Shown: positions 1 through 5,066 of the stretch, in pieces
Numbering within the stretch: position 1 is the stretch's first letter
How the letters are laid out: every line of letters starts with the position of its first letter
Origin: a bacterium
GTDB taxonomy: Bacteria; Cyanobacteriota; Vampirovibrionia; Obscuribacterales; Obscuribacteraceae
Assembly (NCBI GenBank): GCA_030431355.1
Contig: JAUIJG010000242.1
Coordinates: 1 to 8,087, forward strand
Direction: 5' to 3'
DNA: 8,087 bases
Made by a program: the position numbers and the translations under genes
The notes under the pieces: generated by a model
What the model was told of the DNA's origin: nothing
The model's input: only the letters and a program-made list of their open reading frames with translations
The model's database searches: none

Positions 1-288
1 GTAGCAATCAAGGTTTACTAATTCTGGCTCTTGTACAAGTTGCTCGTTGATTTCAACGATCTCGCCACTAAGCGGCATAAACAGGTCGGATACGGACTTA
101 ACTGACTCAATTACGCCGAACTTTTGCTCCAGCTTAAATTTGTCCCCCACTCCTGGGAGCTCTACGTAAGTCACATCACCCAGCTGATCGGCCGCAAAAG
201 CGGTAATTCCGATAGTAGCCACATCACCTTCTACATTGATGTACTCGTGGGTTTTTACATACTTCAGTTCTTGTGGATAGGCAAGCAT
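1..288 (-). CDS. gcvH: Glycine cleavage system H protein (lipoyl carrier), 3' part outside the window
   Basis: H-protein carries the aminomethyl group on a lipoyl-lysine arm between the P-, T- and L-proteins of the cytoplasmic glycine cleavage complex. Reading the minus strand from the ATG at 288 gives 96 residues running off the left edge. Family hallmarks are all present: an N-terminal L-K-Y-V-K-T-H-E-Y segment (8-16), a G-I-T-x-x-A-A-D-Q-L-G-D-V stretch (27-39), the lipoylation motif E-S-V-K-S-V-S-D with the modified lysine at position 64, and P-L-S-G-E-I-V-E-I-N followed by P-E-L-V-N. H-proteins are usually about 125-130 residues, so roughly 30 C-terminal residues are missing. A GGGAG ribosome binding site lies five bases before the ATG, which supports this start. 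It lies downstream of gcvT on the same strand but after a 343-base gap; gcvP would be expected further left. The end is truncated by the window, not by mutation. Confidence 0.95.
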   Translation of the reverse strand, partial: MLAYPQELKYVKTHEYINVEGDVATIGITAFAADQLGDVTYVELPGVGDKFKLEQKFGVIESVKSVSDLFMPLSGEIVEINEQLVQEPELVNLDCY

Positions 289-509
289 AGTGTCTCCCGG
301 TGGAATAACTTCGAGCTGATTTGCTGACAGCGCTTGTCAAGGAAAAGCACCGAACAGGATTTAACAGAACAGATTTTATCAAGCTAACCATGCAGATATA
401 TCGCTTTGCTTTCAAGTTTATAGATCTTCTTTAGAAAGCGCCCCTTGGCTACCCCTAAAGATGGAACAAGTTCGGTCAATTCGATATATCGCCAGAAGAG
501 GTTTTGACA
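289..509. other. Intergenic stretch upstream of gcvH, no confident gene
   Basis: Together with the small ORF that follows, this forms the 343-base gap between gcvT and gcvH. On the minus strand a perfect TTGACA occurs at 340-335, about 45 bases before the gcvH start. I find no -10 hexamer at 16-18 bases from it, so a separate gcvH promoter is possible but not shown. A 10-base direct repeat, GATATATCGC, occurs at 395-404 and 483-492; the second copy sits inside the palindrome CGATATATCG (482-491). Open frames here are short and show no recognisable protein. Confidence 0.5.
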
Positions 510-647
510 ATGGATAGAAATTCAACCAATACAGGCTGCCACGCGCAACTCATGAATCTTCGCAGTACTCCCCAGGAGAGAATGCTGGATCTCCTGGCAA
601 TCTCCTGTCTGCTCAGCTCAACCCTGTGGCTTTACTTCCTTTTGTAG
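510..647 (+). CDS. Candidate 45-residue membrane microprotein
   Basis: I do not recognise this protein. The frame opens with ATG at 510 and closes with TAG at 645-647. An AAGAGG-type ribosome binding site (496-501) lies eight bases before the ATG, good spacing for a real start. The first 25 residues are polar (M-D-R-N-S-T-N-T-G-C at the start). Residues 26-45 are a continuous hydrophobic stretch rich in Leu with a W-L-Y-F end, enough for one membrane helix ending exactly at the C-terminus. The frame lies antisense within the gcvT-gcvH gap, and its last 16 bases overlap the 3' end of gcvT (tail to tail). I see no convincing promoter upstream. A hydrophobic chance frame in a spacer is the main alternative, so this remains tentative. 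Confidence 0.3.
   Translation: MDRNSTNTGCHAQLMNLRSTPQERMLDLLAISCLLSSTLWLYFLL
572..597. repeat. 8-base inverted repeat (hairpin) downstream of gcvT
   Basis: CCAGGAGA at 572-579 and TCTCCTGG at 590-597 form a perfect 8-base-pair stem around a 10-base loop. On the minus strand it lies 35-60 bases past the gcvT stop, a place for a terminator or processing site. No T-run follows the stem on either strand, so it does not look like a classical intrinsic terminator. It also falls inside the candidate microprotein frame. Confidence 0.5.
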
Positions 648-1756
648 AAAGGTCGCTTAACCACTTTCGCCGGCACCTGCCGATCTCGGATCAAAATATT
701 CAGAGTGGTACCGAGTTTGCCCCGGGTCACATCTTCGATTAAGGCGAAGGCTATTGGATAGCCCACATGAATTCCCTGGGAGCCGCTGGTTACCTTTCCA
801 ATAACTTTTCCGGATTCCGGGTCAGCCACTTCATAACCCTGCCTTGGTAGAGCACGACCATCAGCTTTCAAACAGACAACCTTTTTGCCTACTCCCTCGG
901 TCTTCTGGCTGGCTAACACATCTCTGCCCAGAAAATCACCTTTGTCCGGTTTAACGCTCCAACCCAGACCAGCTTCGACCGGGGTGATGTCTTCCTCTAA
1001 CTCGTGACCATAAAGTGGCAAGCCCGCTTCAAGGCGCAAAGTATCCCTTGCCCCCAATCCACAGGGTTCTATACCGAACTCTTTGCCTCTCTCCAGAAGC
1101 ATATTCCACAACCAGGTAGCTTTCTCCGCCGGCATAAGAATTTCAAATCCATCTTCACCGGTGTAGCCTGTTCTTCCAAATCCGAACGTGACACCGTCAA
1201 CAGTGGCTTCTTTATAAGTAAACGAACCCATTCCGACTAAAGTCTCGCCGACAATGCCAGAGAGCAGTTCGACGGCGTTGGGACCCTGCAAGGCCAAAAG
1301 ACCTTTGGAGTCCGAGATGTCTTCCATCTTGACCGAAGGATACTTATCTCTGTGCTGCTCAAGATTCCTATTCAGCCACTTCCAATCTTTATCAATGTTG
1401 GAAGCGTTAACGATGAGGAGAAAGTCTTCTTCCCTTCTATAAATAATCAGGTCGTCGACGCAGCCGCCATCCTCTTTTACAAGTTGGGTGTATAACGCTT
1501 TGTTGGGCTCCTTGATCCGATTCATGTCATTGGGGATCATGTATTGCAAAAACTCTTCTGCCTGATCTCCGGTCACAAGAAATTCGCCCATGTGAGACAC
1601 ATCGAACAAACCAACCTTTTCTCGGGTGGCTTTGTGCTCGGTGACAATGGACTTATACTGCACAGGCATATTCCAGCCGGCAAAATCCACCATCCGTCCA
1701 CCAAGCGCTCGATGGGCATCAGCAATAGGCGTCTCTTTCAAACTCACTGTGGTCAT
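632..1756 (-). CDS. gcvT: Glycine cleavage system T protein (aminomethyltransferase, EC 2.1.2.10)
   Basis: T-protein moves the C1 unit from aminomethyl-lipoyl H-protein to tetrahydrofolate, giving 5,10-methylenetetrahydrofolate and ammonia in the cytoplasm. The product is 374 residues, normal for the family. From the N-terminus: T-P-I-A-D-A-H (9-15), V-D-F-A-G-W-N-M-P-V-Q-Y (23-34), G-L-F-D-V-S-H-M-G-E (49-58), and G-G-C-V-D-D-L-I-I-Y (97-106). Asp101 there corresponds to the catalytic Asp described for E. coli T-protein. Next come L-Q-G-P-N-A, G-R-T-G-Y-T-G-E-D-G-F-E, then G-L-G-A-R-D-T-L-R-L-E-A-G and the T-P-V-E-A-G-L-G-W folate-site region. The C-terminal barrel domain ends in V-V-K-R-P-F-Y. 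I chose ATG 1756 because GGGAG lies eight bases upstream and it gives the usual short lead before the first motif. ATG 1762 would add two residues. The frame also opens at a TTG at 1822, directly after a stop, with no ribosome site. gcvH follows on the same strand. Confidence 0.97.
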   Translation of the reverse strand: MTTVSLKETPIADAHRALGGRMVDFAGWNMPVQYKSIVTEHKATREKVGLFDVSHMGEFLVTGDQAEEFLQYMIPNDMNRIKEPNKALYTQLVKEDGGCVDDLIIYRREEDFLLIVNASNIDKDWKWLNRNLEQHRDKYPSVKMEDISDSKGLLALQGPNAVELLSGIVGETLVGMGSFTYKEATVDGVTFGFGRTGYTGEDGFEILMPAEKATWLWNMLLERGKEFGIEPCGLGARDTLRLEAGLPLYGHELEEDITPVEAGLGWSVKPDKGDFLGRDVLASQKTEGVGKKVVCLKADGRALPRQGYEVADPESGKVIGKVTSGSQGIHVGYPIAFALIEDVTRGKLGTTLNILIRDRQVPAKVVKRPFYKRK

Positions 1757-1764
1757 TTCCATAG

Positions 1765-1769
1765 CTCCC
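1765..1769 (-). promoter_or_regulatory. Ribosome binding site that fixes the gcvT start
   Basis: GGGAG on the minus strand lies eight bases before the ATG at 1756 but only two before the in-frame ATG at 1762. The spacing favours 1756. The gcvH start uses the same GGGAG sequence. Confidence 0.65.
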
Positions 1770-1990
1770 GAGAATTCTTGCAAGTCAATGGCTACATCAC
1801 CGTTAGGTCTACCGGTTATCAATTACAGCCGGTACCGCCGCATGCCGCCGGGTTGTCAAAAGGACAATAATAACTTATCGGCAACATTGAGCGTCCTAAT
1901 AGTATAGGAAAGAGTATATCTTTGTAGGGGCTCAAACCAGGCGCAAACACATATAAATCTTCTGTTTTTGGCATTCAATATGGCTAAATG

Positions 1991-2005
1991 CACCGCCGGG
2001 CGGTG
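1991..2005. repeat. 15-base palindrome upstream of the -35, possible operator
   Basis: CACCGCC, a central G, then GGCGGTG form a perfect 7+1+7 palindrome. It ends nine bases before the -35 hexamer of the rightward promoter. A dimeric regulator site is a natural reading; as RNA it would give only a 6-base-pair stem with a 3-base loop. The regulator is unknown. Confidence 0.45.
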
Positions 2006-2014
2006 GTTTCACCT

Positions 2015-2041
2015 TTGACACCATTACAACTTCTGTATAAT
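2015..2041 (+). promoter_or_regulatory. Sigma-70-type promoter of the glycine-zipper gene
   Basis: TTGACA at 2015-2020 and TATAAT at 2036-2041 are both perfect consensus hexamers. The spacer is 15 bases, shorter than the usual 17, which would lower basal activity or make the promoter dependent on a helper protein. Transcription would begin near 2048 and give a leader of about 100 bases. Confidence 0.6.
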
Positions 2042-2049
2042 TACATTAA

Positions 2050-2069
2050 CATCACCTTATGTGGTGATG
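2050..2069. repeat. Inverted repeat at the expected transcription start, operator or leader hairpin
   Basis: CATCACC (2050-2056) and GGTGATG (2063-2069) form a perfect 7-base-pair inverted repeat with the 6-base centre TTATGT. It starts nine bases after the -10 hexamer, so it lies on the transcription start. It could be a repressor operator, or a hairpin at the very 5' end of the mRNA that protects it from decay. Confidence 0.45.
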
Positions 2070-2149
2070 AAACGTTCTATTGGAGAATTCGTCAGAGCAC
2101 TTGTAGGCAAGGTTTTAAGCAATCCATCTAGAAATTGCAGGAGGAGTAA

Positions 2150-2641
2150 ATGAATACGAAATTATTGAATCTGGTGGCAGCAGTATCTCTGTCGCTAGTG
2201 GTGGGAGGAAGTTACTTGCTACCCGTGCAGCCTGCGGCAGCCCAGACCAAACTACAGGGAAATGCTTCAAGAAGCACAGTAAAGTCAGGAACAAAGCAGT
2301 CCTACTGGAAACAACATCCTAAAGTAAAAAGCGCCACGGTAGGCGCCGGAGTTGGTGCCGGAGTTGGTGCGGTCACAGGTCTAGTCACAAAGAAAGGAGT
2401 TCTGCGGGGCTCTACCATCGGAGCAGGCACTGGTGCTGGAGTGGGACTGATTCAATCCAGCCATACGATGAAACGTCATCCTATAGTTAAAGACGTGGCC
2501 CAGGGCACTCTGGCTGGCGCCGGATTGGGGCTTGCGGCCAAGAAGAGAGGCAAATACAAAACAGCAGGAAAGACAGCCGCAACAGGAGCCGCTGTGGGAC
2601 TTGGTGTCGGTCTCTTGAAAAATCTCGGCAAAGAGATGTAA
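2150..2641 (+). CDS. Secreted glycine-zipper protein with internal duplication
   Basis: Function is unknown; it resembles the broad class of exported Gly-zipper envelope proteins. The 163-residue product starts with a signal peptide: M-N-T-K, a hydrophobic core at 5-24, and a likely cleavage after A-A-A (29-31). A basic, Ser/Thr-rich linker (32-53) follows. The rest is two related units: residues 54-101 (K-Q-H-P-K-V-K, then G-A-G-V-G-A-G-V-G-A, a K-K-G-V-L-R turn and another Gly zipper) and 108-156 (K-R-H-P-I-V-K, then G-A-G-L-G-L-A, K-K-R-G-K-Y-K, G-A-A-V-G-L-G-V-G-L). Such small-residue repeats pack as tight helical hairpins in membranes. There is no lipobox cysteine. A strong AGGAGG site five bases before the ATG fixes the start. 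It has its own promoter and terminator, so it is probably a single-gene unit. Periplasmic or outer-membrane-associated location is inferred. Confidence 0.85.
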   Translation: MNTKLLNLVAAVSLSLVVGGSYLLPVQPAAAQTKLQGNASRSTVKSGTKQSYWKQHPKVKSATVGAGVGAGVGAVTGLVTKKGVLRGSTIGAGTGAGVGLIQSSHTMKRHPIVKDVAQGTLAGAGLGLAAKKRGKYKTAGKTAATGAAVGLGVGLLKNLGKEM

Positions 2642-2706
2642 ATCCAAATCAGAGGAATTTCATTCGCTGTCGAATAGAAACCGAAGTCACCGGATTTAGA
2701 ACCAGT

Positions 2707-2751
2707 TGAAGTCAAGATTTCTACCAGGTAGGATTCTTGACTTCACTTTTT
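2707..2751 (+). terminator. Intrinsic terminator of the glycine-zipper gene
   Basis: TGAAGTCAAGA (2707-2717) pairs perfectly with TCTTGACTTCA (2735-2745). The 17-base centre carries its own short CTACC/GGTAG palindrome. A run of five T follows one base after the stem (2747-2751). It lies 66 bases after the stop codon. Only the plus-strand side has a good T-run. Confidence 0.85.
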
Positions 2752-2754
2752 CAA

Positions 2755-2862
2755 TGCATTAGAGCCTCTTCAGGTACAAGCTTGATGGTTTCAAGAAACT
2801 AACTCTGCTCTACTATTAAGAGCCAGGAGAAATAATCAAAATCGCGATGTAGCTCTAATGCA
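2755..2862. repeat. 11-base inverted repeat bracketing the leader and start codon of the first large membrane gene
   Basis: TGCATTAGAGC at 2755-2765 is the exact reverse complement of GCTCTAATGCA at 2852-2862. The arms are 86 bases apart. The right arm contains the ATG at 2858-2860. The left arm begins four bases after the terminator T-run. A third AGAGC at 2819-2823 can pair with GCTCT at 2807-2811 or with the GCTCT of the right arm, so alternative folds are possible. Confidence 0.6.
2811..2816 (+). promoter_or_regulatory. Possible -10 element for the tandem membrane genes
   Basis: TACTAT at 2811-2816 fits a -10 hexamer, with a poor -35 candidate (TTTCAA, 16-base spacer) before it. It lies 41 bases before the start codon. 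A promoter is needed here, because a strong terminator stands just upstream. The assignment is weak. Confidence 0.3.
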
Positions 2863-5065
2863 GAAGCCCACTAATTTCCCGAATATAATTTCCAAATCAG
2901 TCAGGCCATGGTTGACCTCGCTGATAATAGTGGTTTTGTTCTTTGCGGCACTCTATCTTTTCGTTGGTCAGCCCAGCTATGAGACCAATGACGACGTTCT
3001 GATGGCTATGACAGTAGCTGGTTGCGGGTTCTCAGAAACGCCGGATCCGCACATGATCTACAGCAATTTCCTTATTGGAATAGTGCTGAGCCAACTCTTC
3101 AAATGGCAAGCACATATCCCCTGGTATGGGTTATATCTTATTGGTTCCCAGATTATTGCCCTAACAGTAATCGTAAGAGTTCTAAGTAAAAAGTTCACTT
3201 CAAAACTGGCTTTGCCTCTGGTACTTCTGGCTCTGTTCTCGTCTTTGAGACCTATCTTAATTGTCCAGTTCACCACCACATCATCATTACTTGCCATTGC
3301 TGCTGGTATTATGCTGTTCTACGCAATAGAGCACTGCAGAAATAAACGGCTAGTTCTTAGATACTCGCTAGGCAGCATTCTACTATTTAGTTACGCTTCC
3401 ATGATTCGGTGGCAAAGCGTAATCCTAATTATCATCCTTCTCGTAATTCTTCTAGCCGTGCAGCTCATTAGAAGATTCAGCTTCCGACGCGCCAAGGTGG
3501 CCGCCATGGTGTTTGCCGTAACTTCTGTTTCCGTTTTTGCTCTGAATTATTTAAACGGAATCTTCTATAAAATGGAGCCGGAGTGGCACAACCTTTACAC
3601 CCATTGCAAAGCATCCTGGCAGCTAATTAATTCCGACCGCTTGTTGGCCCGGGATGCCAGAACCATTGAAGCCCTCGATTCTGCCGGATGGAGCTCAACA
3701 GACATTGAGCTTTTTTATTCCTGGTTCTTCAGAGCGCCCCAGTACCAAGACAGCACGCTGGAAGAGTTAGATAGAAAACTGCCCCGGCTAAATCCATATT
3801 TCAACATCAACCATTTCACGGAAAAGCTTGAGATGATATTCAAAGATATCTCTCTACTGCCGACGTATGTGGTCATAATTTTTTCCTGCTTCTGGCTTGG
3901 ATCTGTAAGAATGCCACTACTTCATTCAATATCAATGATTGCGGCAATTCTTGCATTGTCCTCCGCCCTGATGTTCTTGATCAAATGCCCAGTGAGAGTC
4001 TATTCATCGATGTTTCAGCTGGTTGCACTCATACTCCTTCTCTACTCTTCTCCGGGAGCGCTTAGAACGACCCTAAAGGCAAGGCTGACAAATGGCATTT
4101 TGCTCTTAGTGATCGGCTTCTTGTTCTGCTCCACCATCCTCTCGTACTCTCATTTCGAAAAATCCTTGATAGAGAAGCGAATAGAACTAAAAGCCTTCAC
4201 AAATGAACTATCTAAAGAGAAAGGCGCCTTGACCATTTTCTGGGGTGGAAGATTCCCTTACGAGCTGGTAGGTGTATTGGAAGACCTGCACCTTTACTTT
4301 GGCAACCTGAAACTACTTGGATTTAACAGCCTTCTCGACTCACCAACGTTCGAATCGAGAGTACAGGAATTCGGTATTTCAAATGTTCTGAAACAACTAG
4401 ACAAAAAGAATATTCTGCTTGTGGTGAGCAATACCACCAGGCTTTGTCTGGCAGAATATATGGCAGAACACCTGAAGCTCAGACCTAAATTCATTCCTGT
4501 TGTCCACAACAAGAAGTTGGATCTAACAGGCTACGGAGTGGAATTCTTAACAGACCTGACAAGGTCGGATACCGAGCAGTCTCCACTTTCTCCAATACCG
4601 GGATCAAATGATCTCATTCTATTTCAGGGAGATTCGGTTAGTCTTCCTGGAGTAAAGAGCAAATTCCTGGACCTCAAACCTGTTGGCCATGGCAATTTTG
4701 AAATCACAGGCACCCAACCTATGATCTGTCTTAACCTGGGCAACTACTATCTAAGAACCAAAGAATACTCTCACCTCTATGTCGAACTGGCCGTGGACAA
4801 AACGATTGCAGACAACCGACAACTCTTCCTTTGGTTGAAAGACTACAACAAATACGGGCATGCTCTCCTTTCCCGCCTGCTCCCGGACAGCAAAGAACAT
4901 CGATATTTCTTCAAACTCAGTGACACCTTCGATGATACCGACGTCCTCAACCAGGTGAATATAAAAACACTCTATATTCAATCACTGCTCGACTCTAAAA
5001 AAATAAAAATAGGTAGAGTCGGTCTAATAAGAAAAAACGACCCGGCAACCATGCAACTGAAATAA
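2858..5065 (+). CDS. Large polytopic membrane protein, GT-C-like, first of a tandem paralogous pair
   Basis: I cannot name this family. The 735-residue product begins with a short cytoplasmic lead, a membrane helix (about 20-36), then G-Q-P-S-Y-E-T-N-D-D-V (37-47) with Asp45-Asp46 in the first outer loop, followed by D-P-H-M-I-Y-S-N-F-L (63-72). Further helices lie near 68-82, 90-109, 115-135, 140-157, 168-183, 186-204 and 212-232. A loop of about 100 residues follows, with W-x-x-L-Y-x-H near 243-249. Helices near 335-350, 354-375, 381-398 and 412-430 come next; K-C-P-V-R-V-Y lies at 376-382. The last 300 residues are soluble: a mixed region, then a probable beta-sandwich (about 590-735). Acidic residues after helix 1 plus a soluble tail fit GT-C glycosyltransferases using lipid-linked sugars; that role is inferred. 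No ribosome site lies at normal distance: AGGAGA is 27 bases upstream. No other in-frame start fits better. Confidence 0.85.
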   Translation: MQKPTNFPNIISKSVRPWLTSLIIVVLFFAALYLFVGQPSYETNDDVLMAMTVAGCGFSETPDPHMIYSNFLIGIVLSQLFKWQAHIPWYGLYLIGSQIIALTVIVRVLSKKFTSKLALPLVLLALFSSLRPILIVQFTTTSSLLAIAAGIMLFYAIEHCRNKRLVLRYSLGSILLFSYASMIRWQSVILIIILLVILLAVQLIRRFSFRRAKVAAMVFAVTSVSVFALNYLNGIFYKMEPEWHNLYTHCKASWQLINSDRLLARDARTIEALDSAGWSSTDIELFYSWFFRAPQYQDSTLEELDRKLPRLNPYFNINHFTEKLEMIFKDISLLPTYVVIIFSCFWLGSVRMPLLHSISMIAAILALSSALMFLIKCPVRVYSSMFQLVALILLLYSSPGALRTTLKARLTNGILLLVIGFLFCSTILSYSHFEKSLIEKRIELKAFTNELSKEKGALTIFWGGRFPYELVGVLEDLHLYFGNLKLLGFNSLLDSPTFESRVQEFGISNVLKQLDKKNILLVVSNTTRLCLAEYMAEHLKLRPKFIPVVHNKKLDLTGYGVEFLTDLTRSDTEQSPLSPIPGSNDLILFQGDSVSLPGVKSKFLDLKPVGHGNFEITGTQPMICLNLGNYYLRTKEYSHLYVELAVDKTIADNRQLFLWLKDYNKYGHALLSRLLPDSKEHRYFFKLSDTFDDTDVLNQVNIKTLYIQSLLDSKKIKIGRVGLIRKNDPATMQLK

Positions 5066-5066
5066 A

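Larger units (their letters stand above)
1757..2149. other. Divergent control region between gcvT and the glycine-zipper gene
   Basis: This 393-base stretch holds no recognisable gene. On the right side it carries the promoter, two palindromes and the strong ribosome site of the rightward gene. Leftward, the only gcvT promoter hint is a TATACT at 1906-1901 (minus strand) without a good -35. A minor 5-base-pair hairpin, TTGTC/GACAA (1853-1867), and a TACCGG/CCGGTA pair (1812-1835) would lie in the gcvT leader. I looked for the conserved core of a glycine riboswitch, common before gcvT in other bacteria, and did not see it. Confidence 0.55.

Noticed and set aside
335..340. Minus-strand TTGACA as a gcvH promoter
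   Set aside because: No acceptable -10 hexamer lies 16-18 bases downstream, so I did not list it as a promoter.
224..415. A 63-residue minus-strand frame beginning upstream of gcvH
   Set aside because: It overlaps the start of gcvH in another frame, has no ribosome site and shows no domain.
1757..1822. Longer gcvT start at TTG 1822
   Set aside because: The frame opens directly after a stop codon, the added residues resemble no T-protein N-terminus, and GGGAG is positioned for 1756.
1004..1870. Several plus-strand open frames opposite gcvT
   Set aside because: They lie antisense to a clearly conserved enzyme, have no family-like motifs and no good ribosome sites.
1757..1906. Glycine riboswitch in front of gcvT
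   Set aside because: I looked for the conserved aptamer core on the minus strand and found only short unrelated stems. A covariance-model search would settle it.
2381..2715. Two minus-strand frames over the glycine-zipper gene
   Set aside because: They are antisense to the repeat-coded Gly/Ala region, where high GC removes stops. The sense gene has a signal peptide, promoter, ribosome site and terminator.
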